A DNA stretch of 64,000 bases from Streptacidiphilus jiangxiensis (lineage in GTDB: Bacteria; Actinomycetota; Actinomycetes; Streptomycetales; Streptomycetaceae). Position 1 is the stretch's first letter. Every line of letters begins with the position of its first letter. The stretch is taken from the NCBI RefSeq assembly GCF_900109465.1, contig NZ_FOAZ01000008.1, positions 1 through 64,000 of the forward strand, given 5' to 3'. A program made the position numbers and the translations under genes. This document shows, in pieces, positions 1 to 7,814 of the stretch. The notes under the pieces are model-generated. The model was not told where the DNA came from. It saw only the letters and a list, made by a program, of their open reading frames with translations, and did not search any database.

Positions 1-2
1 CG

Positions 3-116
3 CGGGATGCGAGTGGCGTGCTGTGGCTGTACCAGGGCACCGGTAACCCGGCTGCGCCGTTCAAGTCCCGGGTCCGGGTTGGTGGGGGCTGGAACACCTA
101 CAACACCCTCGCGTAG
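3..116 (+). CDS. FG-GAP/VCBS-repeat secreted protein, C-terminal end (partial)
   Basis: The first 37 codons visible are the end of a gene that begins before the window. The peptide contains VLWLYQGTGNP, a middle FKSRVRVGGGW and the ending NTYNTLA before TAG. This pattern (short beta strand, LYQGTGN, then RVRVGGGWN) is the last blade of FG-GAP/VCBS repeat proteins, which are usually exported beta-propellers in streptomycetes. Nothing can be said about the N-terminal enzyme or binding domain these proteins often carry. A strong hairpin terminator follows 18 bp after the stop, which supports the frame and the gene end. Confidence 0.7.
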   Translation, partial: RDASGVLWLYQGTGNPAAPFKSRVRVGGGWNTYNTLA

Positions 117-133
117 GTGTCGTCTCGACCGCA

Positions 134-159
134 GCCCCGACCGGTACGCCGGTCGGGGC
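134..159 (+). terminator. Hairpin terminator after the FG-GAP gene
   Basis: Perfect 11-bp stem (GCCCCGACCGG with CCGGTCGGGGC) around a TACG tetraloop. It lies between the plus-strand FG-GAP end and the minus-strand DUF1254 gene, so it can serve both. There is no U tract, as is usual in actinobacteria. Confidence 0.8.
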
Positions 160-206
160 CCTCGTCGTTGCGGGGCATGGCGGGCATGGCGGGGCTCACG
201 CGGAGG

Positions 207-1544
207 TCACTCCACGCGGGTGATGGTGGGCAGTGGCCATGTGCCGTCGAGGATGGCCCGGGTCGGCTGGTAGAGGCGCAGGATGAGGTAGAACGGCTCG
301 GCGGGGGCGGGGAGCCAGAGGGAGTCGTCGGTGGGGCGCGCGTGCTGGACGGCGATGGTGATCCCGCCGTCGGGCCCGACGGCCAGGCCCGGCGTGTCGG
401 TGCCGACCTTGTAGCGGTCGAGTTCGTTGTCCACCAGCATCTTGTCCGCCGCGCGGTACAGGGTGAGTGACCAGAACGCGTCCACGGGCGGAGGTCCGGC
501 GAAAGTGACCCGGTATGCGTGGCGGCCGTCGAGGATCTCGCCGCGGTCGTCGACGAAGCCGCCCGGGTACATGGCCTCCCGTTCGCCGTTGCCGCCGAGG
601 TAGGGGCCGGACACCACGGCGCGGCGCGGGTAGTCGAAGCCGAAAGCGTCCATCCCCACGACCCAGGTCCAGCCGTTGCGGATCTCTGCGGTCGCCGCGA
701 AGCCGGCCTGGGCGGCGGCGGGTCCGTCGGCCAGGGCTCGGGCCAGTGCCGCTCGTTGGCGGTCGGTCAGGCCGGACGGGGAGAAGCCCTCCGGGGTCAA
801 CCCGATCCGGGTGAACTGCGCCACCAGTGCCTGGTCGGTCGGGTAGACGGGGTTGGCGGCCAGGGCTGCGCCGAGGTGGGTGTAGAAGCCCAGGGGGTCG
901 CCGGTGATGTCGGGAAGGGGTGCGAGGCCGCCGTCGGCGGGCGCGTTCCCTGACGGGGTGAGCGTGAACCGTGACTGGAGCGCATGGACCTCTGCGAGAT
1001 CTTCGCCCGCGCTGACGCGGATGCGGCCCCAGAGCCAGACCTTGCGGGTGGTGACGTCCAGCCGGACCGCGTCGGCAGGCAGCGGGCCGGTCCAGCCCGG
1101 GGGCACCAGGACATAGCGGCCGGCGCCGGTGCCGGTGGTGCGGCGGCCGATGTAGTGCTGCAGTTCCTGGTACATGGTGAACACGTCGATGACGTAGTAG
1201 CGGTCCTGCGTGTCCGGGACTTGGAGGAGGTAGGGGACGGTGAGGTCGACCACGGCGCTCATGTAGAGCGTGTCGGCGTTGGCGGTGGGCATGTCGTGGG
1301 CGTCCGGGGTCGCCAGTTCGGTGGCCCAGCCGATGGTGTTGAGCGGATTGCGGTAGCTGGTGGTCGGCCGGGGCGTGGGCACGTCGGTGTACTCGCGGCA
1401 CACGCGCTCCATCCGCACCAGTGGGTAGCCCCAGAGGTAGGCGGAGAGTCCGAGGTGGTAGGCGTCGGCCTCCTGGCCGTCAGCCAGGAGGCCGGGGGCG
1501 ACCACCGTCGTCAGCAACGCGTCCGGGTAAGCCTCGGCAGTCAT
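207..1544 (-). CDS. DUF1254/DUF1214 domain-containing protein
   Basis: A 445-residue protein with the DUF1254 region first (LSAYLWGYPLVRMERV, then NTIGWATELATP and TANADTLYMSAVVDL, about residues 20-150) and a DUF1214 region at the C-terminus (FWSLTLYRAADKMLVDNELDRY, then SLWLPAPAEPFYLILRLYQP). Proteins of this type are widespread, often exported or near oxidative genes, and have no settled enzyme activity. No signal peptide is evident. The start chosen is ATG at 1544, which has GGAAGG 8 nt upstream; a GTG three codons earlier has no spacing for a ribosome-binding site. The gene stands alone, with no operon partner. Confidence 0.8.
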   Translation of the reverse strand: MTAEAYPDALLTTVVAPGLLADGQEADAYHLGLSAYLWGYPLVRMERVCREYTDVPTPRPTTSYRNPLNTIGWATELATPDAHDMPTANADTLYMSAVVDLTVPYLLQVPDTQDRYYVIDVFTMYQELQHYIGRRTTGTGAGRYVLVPPGWTGPLPADAVRLDVTTRKVWLWGRIRVSAGEDLAEVHALQSRFTLTPSGNAPADGGLAPLPDITGDPLGFYTHLGAALAANPVYPTDQALVAQFTRIGLTPEGFSPSGLTDRQRAALARALADGPAAAQAGFAATAEIRNGWTWVVGMDAFGFDYPRRAVVSGPYLGGNGEREAMYPGGFVDDRGEILDGRHAYRVTFAGPPPVDAFWSLTLYRAADKMLVDNELDRYKVGTDTPGLAVGPDGGITIAVQHARPTDDSLWLPAPAEPFYLILRLYQPTRAILDGTWPLPTITRVE

Positions 1545-1589
1545 CCATGTCACCTTCCGCTCGCGGGAACGGCCGCCAGCATAGGTGTA

Positions 1590-1614
1590 TTTGATGCGTT
1601 ATGTCTGTTTGATG
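1590..1614. promoter_or_regulatory. Direct repeat upstream of the DUF1254 gene
   Basis: TTTGATG occurs at 1590-1596 and 1608-1614, 18 bp apart, in a locally AT-rich patch about 45-70 bp upstream of the DUF1254 start. It may be a regulator or promoter site. No matching regulator is assigned. Confidence 0.25.
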
Positions 1615-1618
1615 TCGC

Positions 1619-1948
1619 GTGTCTTCCGCGGTCACGAGCGCCTACCAGTCGAAGGACGGAGCGGCGCCGAGGGTCGCCCAGCGGGGCACGATGCTCGCCC
1701 AGCGGGGCACGATGCTCGCCTCCTACAACACCGTGGTCACCACCATCGCCGCCGTGGCCCCACTGGCCGGTGGCCTTGCTCCGGACCACTACGCCACTGC
1801 GGTGGCCGGCTCCAAGGTCGTCTTCACCGTCCTGGGCGCCGTCGTCCTCCTCGGCAGCTTGCTCTCCGTCTGCGCTCCCGGGCTTTCCACGTCACGGCGG
1901 TGCCGCTCAGGTCCGCCCCCTTACTGGCGCTGCCAGAGCTCGCGGTAA
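1619..1948 (+). pseudogene. Probable membrane-transporter scrap with internal 21-bp duplication
   Basis: An open frame whose middle part (TMLASYNTVVTTIAAVAPL, then a hydrophobic stretch KVVFTVLGAVVLLGSLLSV) looks like one or two transmembrane helices of a transporter such as an MFS member. The beginning and end look non-native: there is no ribosome-binding site, the tail turns basic and cysteine-rich, and it runs into the 3' end of the convergent GlxA-type gene. The segment QRGTMLA is encoded twice in tandem. I read it as a leftover piece of a transporter gene; it could also be a short membrane protein whose family I do not recognise. Confidence 0.35.
1679..1720. repeat. 21-bp tandem duplication
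   Basis: Two exact copies (1679-1699 and 1700-1720) of a unit starting CAGCGGGGCACGATG. The duplication is in frame and encodes QRGTMLA twice. Exact identity points to a recent slippage event inside the transporter scrap. Confidence 0.85.
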
Positions 1949-2862
1949 GCGGTGGGAGTGAGCTGTACGCGGCGCAGCAGATGCTGACGCAAGGAATCGG
2001 AGCTGCCCAGGCCGCTGCGTTCGGCTACGCGGTCGACGGGAAGGTCCGTGGTCTCCAGGAGCTCCCGGGCTCGGTCGACGCGCTGCTGAAGCACCCACTG
2101 CAGTGGGGTGAGGCCGGTTTCGGCCTGGAAGCGCCTGGTCAGGGTGCGCACGCTGGTGTGGGCGTGTTCGGCCAGGGCGCCGAGGGTCAGCGGTTCGTCG
2201 AGGCGCTCCAGCGCCCAGGCCCTGGTTTCGGCCAGGGAGAAGGCGCGGCTTGAGGGGACAGGGGCGGCGACCCGCTGCGTTTGATCGCCGATCCGGGTCG
2301 GGGCGAGAAGGGTCAGGCGGGCGACGTTGTTCGCGACCGCCGCGCCGTAGTCGGAGCGGATGAGGTGGAGGCAGAGGTCCACCCCGGCTGCCAGGCCGGC
2401 CGAGGTGGACACAGGTCCGTCCTCGACAAAAAGGACGTCGCCGACGACGTTGACGAGGGGAAAACGATCGCTGAGTTCCGCTGAGAACGGCCAGAAGGTC
2501 GTCGCCCGTCGGCCGTCCAGGAGGCCGGCCTGGGCCAGGACGAAGGCTCCGGTGCAGATGGAGACGATGCGGGCGCCGGCGCTCGCTGCCCGGTTGAGCG
2601 CCGCGAGTACGCGTGCATCGGCGTCAGCGCGCGCCCCGGTACCGGTGACGATGACTGTGTCGGCCGCGTCCACGACATCGAGCCCGTGCGGGATCGAGAT
2701 CTGGAGGCTGCCGAGCGTGTCCACCAACCCGGGATCCGGAGTGCCGACGCGCACGTCGTAGCCGGGGCCGTCGTCCAGCTCCGCAGCCCCGAAGACCAGC
2801 TCCGGGATGGACAGGTCGAACGCCGTTGCCGGGGGCAAGGCCAGAACAGCAACGCGGTGCAT
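1921..2862 (-). CDS. GlxA-family transcriptional regulator (DJ-1/PfpI + AraC HTH)
   Basis: A 313-residue two-domain regulator. Residues about 1-170 form a DJ-1/PfpI-like ligand domain (HRVAVLALPPATAFDLSIPE at the start; ICTGAFVLAQAGLLDG carries the usual nucleophile-elbow cysteine). Residues about 205-313 form an AraC-type DNA-binding domain with two helix-turn-helices (LGALAEHAHTSVRTLTRRF and VDRVAERSGLGSSDSLRQH). The frame is open 45 codons upstream, but ATG at 2862 is chosen because GGAGG lies 11 nt before it and the family starts with a short M-x-R-V-A-V strand. It is divergent from the NAD(P)-epimerase gene at 3015, its likely target. Confidence 0.88.
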   Translation of the reverse strand: MHRVAVLALPPATAFDLSIPELVFGAAELDDGPGYDVRVGTPDPGLVDTLGSLQISIPHGLDVVDAADTVIVTGTGARADADARVLAALNRAASAGARIVSICTGAFVLAQAGLLDGRRATTFWPFSAELSDRFPLVNVVGDVLFVEDGPVSTSAGLAAGVDLCLHLIRSDYGAAVANNVARLTLLAPTRIGDQTQRVAAPVPSSRAFSLAETRAWALERLDEPLTLGALAEHAHTSVRTLTRRFQAETGLTPLQWVLQQRVDRARELLETTDLPVDRVAERSGLGSSDSLRQHLLRRVQLTPTAYRELWQRQ

Positions 2863-3014
2863 GGTGGCCAGATCCTCCGGTTCGTCGTCCATCTCGGCGG
2901 TGGCCGTGCTGCCAGGCTTCGTCGGAGGCTGGTCGTGCGCGGCCCGCAGGAACTGCAACTCCTCACTGCGGCCGGGCATTTCCCTGTTGTTCGTCACTGT
3001 CCCCCGGGGGTTTC

Positions 3015-3938
3015 GTGTCCCGCTACGTTGTCATGGGAGCAGGTGCCACCGGCCTTGCGGTCGCTGAGCGCCTCGTCCGCGAGGGCTCGCAGGTACGTCA
3101 GATCACGCGCCGAGGCGCCGGGTTGCAGCATCCACTGGTCGAACGTGTCGCGGCTGACGCTCGCGACGCCGAGCGGCTGGCCGGGCTGCTCGAAGGAGCC
3201 GAGACCGTGATCAACTGTGCGATGCCGCCGTACGACCGATGGATCACGGATGCCCCGCCGCTCGCCGCTGCGCTGCTGAGCGCCGTTGAACGCGCGGGCA
3301 TCGGCTACGTCATGCTCGGCAACCTGTACGCCTACGGGCACGTCGACGGACCGTTCACCGAGGGCCTGCCGATCGCCCCGGTCTCCGCCAAGGGCCGCGT
3401 GCGCGCCCAGATGTGGCTGGATGCCCTGGCCGCCTTCGAGGCGGGGCGTGCCAACGTCACCGAGGTCCGCGCTGCGGCGTTCCTTGGTGCGGGAGCGGTC
3501 AGCACCTTCACGCTTTCCATTGCTCCGCAGGTGCTGGCAGGCGAGGTGGCGAAGTACGCCGGTCGGCTCGATGTGCCGCAGTCCTGGTCCTTCGTGGGAG
3601 ACGTCGCCGAGACTCTGGTTGCTGCTGCTCGCGACGGCCGCTCGTGGGGGCGAGCCTGGCACGTGCCGGCCGCTGTGATTCCGGTTCAGGAACTCACGGA
3701 GCGCTTCGCAGAGCTGACTGGCGCTCCCGCCCCGCGCCTCGAACGCCTCGACCAGGACGCGCTCCGCGCGCTCTCGAAGCAGAACCCCGTCTTCGGCGAA
3801 CTCGTCGAGATGCTCTACGCCACGGAGAACCCGCACATCCTCGACTCGACCGAGACGGAACGCATGCTCGGCGTTCGCCCGACCGCGCTGGACGAGGCGC
3901 TGCTCGCCACCGCGCGAGGCCTTGCCCAGGTCGGGTGA
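3015..3938 (+). CDS. NAD(P)-dependent epimerase/dehydratase (atypical SDR)
   Basis: A 307-residue Rossmann protein beginning SRYVVMGAGATGLAVAERLV with a GxGxxG nucleotide-binding loop. The extended-SDR layout follows: ETVINCAMPPYDRW after the third strand and MLGNLYAYGHVDGPFTEGLP in the active-site region. The YAYG tyrosine is in the usual place, but the classic YxxxK is not clear. It probably reduces or rearranges a sugar- or metabolite-linked substrate. The start is GTG at 3015, preceded by GGGGG 4 nt upstream. It is divergent from the GlxA-type regulator with about 150 bp between them, which suggests regulation by that protein. Confidence 0.8.
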   Translation: MSRYVVMGAGATGLAVAERLVREGSQVRQITRRGAGLQHPLVERVAADARDAERLAGLLEGAETVINCAMPPYDRWITDAPPLAAALLSAVERAGIGYVMLGNLYAYGHVDGPFTEGLPIAPVSAKGRVRAQMWLDALAAFEAGRANVTEVRAAAFLGAGAVSTFTLSIAPQVLAGEVAKYAGRLDVPQSWSFVGDVAETLVAAARDGRSWGRAWHVPAAVIPVQELTERFAELTGAPAPRLERLDQDALRALSKQNPVFGELVEMLYATENPHILDSTETERMLGVRPTALDEALLATARGLAQVG

Positions 3939-3986
3939 CGCGGCGGCTTGGTCTCGCTTCCGGTCTCATTCACCTCCGTCCACTGA

Positions 3987-4041
3987 GGTTCACGCCGTGA
4001 CTCCGCTCTCCTTCCAGCACAGGTCAGGGCAGGCGTGAACC
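3987..4041. terminator. Possible long-loop inverted repeat between convergent genes
   Basis: GGTTCACGCC at 3987-3996 pairs perfectly with GGCGTGAACC at 4032-4041 across a 35-nt loop. It sits between the convergent epimerase and L,D-transpeptidase genes, so a terminator role is plausible. The long loop makes this uncertain. Confidence 0.35.
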
Positions 4042-4119
4042 ACTCCGGGCGGGGCGGGCGTCGTGAAGCCGGCCGGTGCGCAGGCCAGCCGCTCCCCTTG
4101 GGCGGCATCGGGGGTCCGT

Positions 4120-5136
4120 TCAGCTGGTGGTCTGCTGTGCTCCGGTGGCGCTGCCGGCCAGCCAGGTGCTCCAGTCCAGGGTGAAGGCCGCGTAGCCGTT
4201 GTCGCCGGGGACGGGGCCGCGCGGGCTGCCCGTGACGGTGACGGGGTCGCCCGGGTGGGCGTGGGCGTAGAACCACTGGGAGTCGGCCAGGGACAGGTGG
4301 ATGCAGCCGTGGGAGGTGGACTGGCCGGGGTTGGGGTGGGCCGTGGAGTAGTGGACGAAGGTGCCGGAGGTGGTGAGCCGGACGTCCCAGGGCAGGGTGA
4401 CGTCGTAGAAGTTGACGTTGGCCGGGTCGCAGGTGATGTGCACGCTGCAGGAGGTCATGTGCACCGACGGGGCCTTCTCCATCTCGGCCATGGTGCCGTC
4501 CCAGGTGGGGAACTGGGCGCTGCCGGCGTCGATGGGGAAGTGCTTCTGGCGGACACTGTCGAGGTAGACGTCCATGGTGTGGGCGGCGGCGTCGACCTTG
4601 GTCTCCCAGTCCGCGCCGATGGTGAACGCGTGGTGGTAGTCGTGGATGCCGTAGCGGCCGTTGCCGTCGGCGATGCCGGTGAGGCGGGCGTCGACGGAGA
4701 CGCGGGTGCCGGCGGGCCAGAACTGCTTGGGCCGCCAGTCCGCGCGGGTGTTGCTGAACCAGTGCCAGGCGCCGGTGACCGGGGAGGAGGTGGTGACCTT
4801 CATCGCCTGCTCGACCGCGGCGCGGGCGGACGGGGCCACGGGGTGGGTGAACTCCACGGAGACGGGCATCGCCACGCCGACGGTGGCGCCGTCGGCCGGA
4901 GCGATCGTGTCGAGCAGCAGCGGCGGGCCCGCGGGGTGAGTCGGCGAGGGACTGGTCGACCCGGGGCCGGTGCCCGGGGTGCCGCCGGTCGACGAGGACT
5001 GAGCCGACGCGGAGCCCGGCCCGGCGGCCGTGGCGGAGCCGTCGCTGCAGGCGGTCGCCCCCAGCAGCACCGCCGCGGTGAGCACCGCGATCCCAACGTA
5101 CCTGCGGTGCGCCGCCGGTCGCGCGTTCCGTGCCAT
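4120..5136 (-). CDS. L,D-transpeptidase lipoprotein (YkuD fold)
   Basis: A 338-residue cell-wall cross-linking enzyme. The N-terminus has a basic stretch, a hydrophobic segment and a lipobox-like GATAC, then a Ser/Thr/Gly-rich linker. Next come an Ig-like region (TIAPADGATVGVAMPVSVEF) and the YkuD catalytic domain, with its conserved His and nucleophile Cys (about residue 278) in HPNPGQSTSHGCIHLS. Enzymes of this kind make 3-3 peptide bridges that resist penicillins. ATG at 5136 is preferred to GTG at 5145, whose Shine-Dalgarno would be only 1 nt away. The promoter region carries a block shared with the gene at 7815, which suggests common control by the ECF sigma factor at 6324. Confidence 0.9.
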   Translation of the reverse strand: MARNARPAAHRRYVGIAVLTAAVLLGATACSDGSATAAGPGSASAQSSSTGGTPGTGPGSTSPSPTHPAGPPLLLDTIAPADGATVGVAMPVSVEFTHPVAPSARAAVEQAMKVTTSSPVTGAWHWFSNTRADWRPKQFWPAGTRVSVDARLTGIADGNGRYGIHDYHHAFTIGADWETKVDAAAHTMDVYLDSVRQKHFPIDAGSAQFPTWDGTMAEMEKAPSVHMTSCSVHITCDPANVNFYDVTLPWDVRLTTSGTFVHYSTAHPNPGQSTSHGCIHLSLADSQWFYAHAHPGDPVTVTGSPRGPVPGDNGYAAFTLDWSTWLAGSATGAQQTTS

Positions 5137-5186
5137 CTTCTCCACGCTCCTCGTGAGTTCCCCTGTGCGTCATGGGAACGCGATGG

Positions 5187-5269
5187 CTGCTACGCCCTCG
5201 CGCAACCGTGGAGATGCCGAGTGCGCCGGAAAGGTTGGAGGCCTGGGCGGCTGTTCCAGACCCGTGACA
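5187..5269 (-). promoter_or_regulatory. 83-bp upstream block shared with the gene at 7815 (copy A)
   Basis: Read on the minus strand this block aligns without gaps to 7707-7789 on the plus strand, 63 of 83 positions identical by hand count. Conserved parts include TGTCACGG, then AACAGCCG, CTCCAAC and, after a diverged centre, GGCATCTCC-CGGTTG and CGAGG-CG-AGCAG. The block ends 50 bp before the L,D-transpeptidase start. GGAAC within it resembles ECF sigma -35 elements. I infer a shared ECF promoter plus leader. Confidence 0.6.
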
Positions 5270-5296
5270 AACCGTCTGCCGGAGGCCGCCTCCGCG

Positions 5297-6226
5297 TCAG
5301 CGGTAGAGCCAGCTCAGCAGGGTCGTGGCCGTGAACACCGCTCCCGACGTGAGACAGACCGCCCGCAGGGTCAGCCGCCTGGAGCGGTCGGGGAGTTGGG
5401 GGCGGGGCGTGGGCTGGGACTGCGGGAGCGGTGTCAGCAGCGCGTCCGCGAAGGCCTGGGCGGTCGACGGTCGGTCCGCGGGCTCGACGGACATCGCGGC
5501 CCGCAGCAACAGGGCGACGTGCGGCGGGAGTTCCGTGCCGGCCGGCAGCGCCGGGAGCGTCGATGCGGTCGGCTGGTCGGTCATCAGAGCCGTGGCGCGT
5601 CCGCCCGGACCGAAGGGCTTCTGGCCGGTCAGCAGCTCGTAGGCCACGACGGCCAGCGCGTACACGTCGGCCCTTCCGTCGAAGCCGCCGGTCTGGAAGG
5701 CCTGTTCCGGTGCCATGTACGCGGGCGTGCCCGTGGTCACCGTCAGCCCGGACGCGTCGGCCAGCTGCTTCGCGCTGCCCAGATCCGCCACCAGCACCCG
5801 GGTGGGACCGGAGCCGGCGGCGAGCAGCAGGTTGGACGGCTTGACGTCGCGGTGAACCACGCCTGCCTCGTGCAGGACCTGGACCGCGTAGCCCGCCTCC
5901 GCGGCCAGCCGCAGGGCCTCCTGCGGGTCGCAGTGCCCGACCCGGTCCGCCAGGGTGCCGCCGCGGACGTAGTCCATGACGAAGTAGGGCCGGTCCTCCT
6001 GCACCCCCACGTCGTGCACCCGGACCACTCGTGGGCTGGCGATCCTGCGCAGCAGCCGCGCCTCGGCCAGGAACCGCTCGCGTACGTCGGCGTTGGCGGC
6101 CCAGTTCTCGGCCAGCACTTTCACCGCGACGTCGGTGTCGAGCTCCGGATCGTAGGCCTTCCACACCGTCGCGAAGGAACCGGCACCGAGCCGCTCGACG
6201 AGGAGGTAACGGCCGAGCTTGCGCAT
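5297..6226 (-). CDS. Membrane-anchored serine/threonine protein kinase
   Basis: A 309-residue Hanks-type kinase. Glycine loop LGAGSFATVW near residue 14, ATP lysine in DVAVKVL, catalytic loop HRDVKPSN, then DLG in place of DFG (still Asp, so activity is expected), activation segment ending AYMAPEQ, and DVYALAVVAYELL. A proline-rich linker leads to one transmembrane helix at the extreme C-terminus (VCLTSGAVFTATTLLSWLY), leaving almost nothing outside, so the signal must be sensed by partners. No ribosome-binding site precedes the ATG; GGCAG-N4-CTGCC lies at 6229-6242. It is divergent from the ECF sigma factor at 6324, its likely substrate. Confidence 0.92.
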   Translation of the reverse strand: MRKLGRYLLVERLGAGSFATVWKAYDPELDTDVAVKVLAENWAANADVRERFLAEARLLRRIASPRVVRVHDVGVQEDRPYFVMDYVRGGTLADRVGHCDPQEALRLAAEAGYAVQVLHEAGVVHRDVKPSNLLLAAGSGPTRVLVADLGSAKQLADASGLTVTTGTPAYMAPEQAFQTGGFDGRADVYALAVVAYELLTGQKPFGPGGRATALMTDQPTASTLPALPAGTELPPHVALLLRAAMSVEPADRPSTAQAFADALLTPLPQSQPTPRPQLPDRSRRLTLRAVCLTSGAVFTATTLLSWLYR

Positions 6227-6323
6227 GTGGCAGCATTCTGCCGGAGTCGGCGGAGGGACGGAACTCCCCTTCGACGGGTGGGACGCGAGCGGGACGCACG
6301 TGGGACGAGGCGGGGGGCTTCGG

Positions 6324-6869
6324 GTGTTCGAGGAACGCGAGCTGGAAGAGCTCGTGACGGCTGCTCAGGCGGGGGACCCTGGGGCGATGGAGTACCTGCT
6401 GGCCAAACTTCGGCCGGTGGTGCTGCGCCGCTGCGCGCGCTTCCTTCCTCACCACGCCGACGCCGAGGAGGCCGCGCAGGACGCCCTGCTGTCCATCAGC
6501 ACGCACCTGGGCGAGTACGGCGGCCGCGGATCCTTCCTGGGGTGGGTGACGGTGATCGCGTCCAACGCCGCCCGGACCACCTACCGGTCCATGCGTCGCC
6601 GCGCCGAGGACAGCCACGCCGACCTCCCCGAGTCCGTCGACCCGCGCACCACCAGCGTCATCGCCGGGAGCCGGCTGGACCTGATGGAGGCGCTGGCCGC
6701 GTTGGAGCGGCAGCACCCCACCCTGGTGGAGTCCTTCGTGCTGCGCGACCTGGGGGACCTGACCTACCTCCAGGTGGCCGAGGAGCTGGGCACCCCGTTG
6801 GGCACGGTCAAGGACCGCATCCACCAGGCGCGACGCTTCATGCGCGAGCGCCTGGCCACCGGTCTGTGA
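6324..6869 (+). CDS. ECF RNA polymerase sigma factor next to a Ser/Thr kinase
   Basis: A 181-residue sigma-70 family protein with region 2 (HHADAEEAAQDALLSI, FLGWVTVIASNAARTTYRSM, about 45-100) and region 4 (LTYLQVAEELGTPLGTVKDR, about 145-175). The start is GTG at 6324, with GAGG and a G-run upstream. Its stop overlaps the GTG of the next gene (GTGA), so the two are translationally coupled. No anti-sigma factor gene is beside it; instead a kinase is divergent. Kinase-activated ECF sigma factors are known (the ECF43 group), and that is my inference here. The probable targets are the promoters at 5187-5269 and 7707-7789. Confidence 0.88.
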   Translation: MFEERELEELVTAAQAGDPGAMEYLLAKLRPVVLRRCARFLPHHADAEEAAQDALLSISTHLGEYGGRGSFLGWVTVIASNAARTTYRSMRRRAEDSHADLPESVDPRTTSVIAGSRLDLMEALAALERQHPTLVESFVLRDLGDLTYLQVAEELGTPLGTVKDRIHQARRFMRERLATGL

Positions 6870-7720
6870 ACGAGACGCCCGCGACGGGCGGCGGCCGCAC
6901 GGTCGTCCGGCTCCGGTCCGCTGCCGCTGCCCTTGCGGCGGCTGCCGCGCTCGGCCTGGCGACCGGCCGTTTCGTCCTGCCACCGCCACCCGGGACTCCC
7001 GGCACTCCCGGCACCGGGCACCCGGCAGCACGCTCCGGTCCCGCCACGGGTGGGGCCTCCGGGGGAGCTTCCGCCCTGGCGACGGCCCGCGCGTCCGTCC
7101 CGGCACCTGGGTCCTCGGCCTCCGCCTCCGCTTCGCCGGCCGGTGAGAGGGGGCCGGTGACGGCCGCCAACATGGTGGATGCGGCCGTGTTCAGCCCGGA
7201 CGTCAGCATCGGGCGGATCCACGTCGCGGACCTCCTCGGAAACGGGACGTACAACTCGGGCTGCATCGGCGAGGACGACACCCTGGGCGGGTTCGGCTCC
7301 GTCATCCGCGGACTGATCATCAAGGGCACCCGCACCGCCCCGTCCGACCCCACCATGGCGTTCCCCTATACCAACCAGGTCGCCCACGAGCTCGTTGCCG
7401 AGGCCCTGAGCCCCGATCTGGCGCAGAACATCACCGAACGCCTGCTGCTCGAGGAGGGTCTCTGCCAGAACGAACCGCCGACCCACTGGGTCTACGGAAA
7501 GACCACGACCCTGCGGCTGGCCCCCGACGTCACCGCGAGCTGGATGGGCATGTACGTGGGGACCCTCAACACCACCGGAACCGCGCCCGCGGGCAAGGAG
7601 CCCTGCGGCGGCGTCGCCGTGCTGCACAGCGGGACCCACTACGGGCTGCTGGACATCGAGTTCTGCCTGGGCACGGCCGAGATGAACCGCGTCGTCAGGG
7701 CCGCTCTGTCACGGCTCTGA
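6866..7720 (+). CDS. Exported PknH-sensor-like protein, coupled to the sigma factor gene
   Basis: A 284-residue protein starting at GTG 6866, inside the sigma factor stop codon. The N-terminus has a signal-anchor (RSAAAALAAAAALGLATG), then a long Pro/Gly/Ser/Ala linker to about residue 100. The C-terminal domain resembles the extracellular PknH sensor domain: NSGCIGEDD, GLCQNEPPTHWVYG, CGGVAVLHSGTHYGLLDIEF, ending in MNRVVRAALSRL. It is related to the next protein (GHWHYG, SGGVAILRSGTRVAIVEL). Likely a surface ligand-binding or disulfide-bonded sensor paired with the kinase, which lacks its own sensor. The last codons overlap the conserved upstream block of the next gene. Confidence 0.75.
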   Translation: MNETPATGGGRTVVRLRSAAAALAAAAALGLATGRFVLPPPPGTPGTPGTGHPAARSGPATGGASGGASALATARASVPAPGSSASASASPAGERGPVTAANMVDAAVFSPDVSIGRIHVADLLGNGTYNSGCIGEDDTLGGFGSVIRGLIIKGTRTAPSDPTMAFPYTNQVAHELVAEALSPDLAQNITERLLLEEGLCQNEPPTHWVYGKTTTLRLAPDVTASWMGMYVGTLNTTGTAPAGKEPCGGVAVLHSGTHYGLLDIEFCLGTAEMNRVVRAALSRL

Positions 7721-7789
7721 AACAGCCGGTCAGGGCTCCAACTTTCGCCTTCCCGGCGGCATCTCCCCGGTTGTACGAGGACGCAGCAG
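7707..7789 (+). promoter_or_regulatory. 83-bp upstream block shared with the gene at 4120 (copy B)
   Basis: Plus-strand counterpart of 5187-5269 (63 of 83 identical, ungapped). It begins inside the last five codons of the gene ending at 7720 and ends 25 bp before the ATG at 7815. The most conserved stretches are TGTCACGG, AACAGCCG, CTCCAAC and GGCATCTCC-CGGTTG. It probably drives the gene at 7815. Confidence 0.6.
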
Positions 7790-7814
7790 GCGTCCCGACC
7801 AGTAGGGGGAGCAG

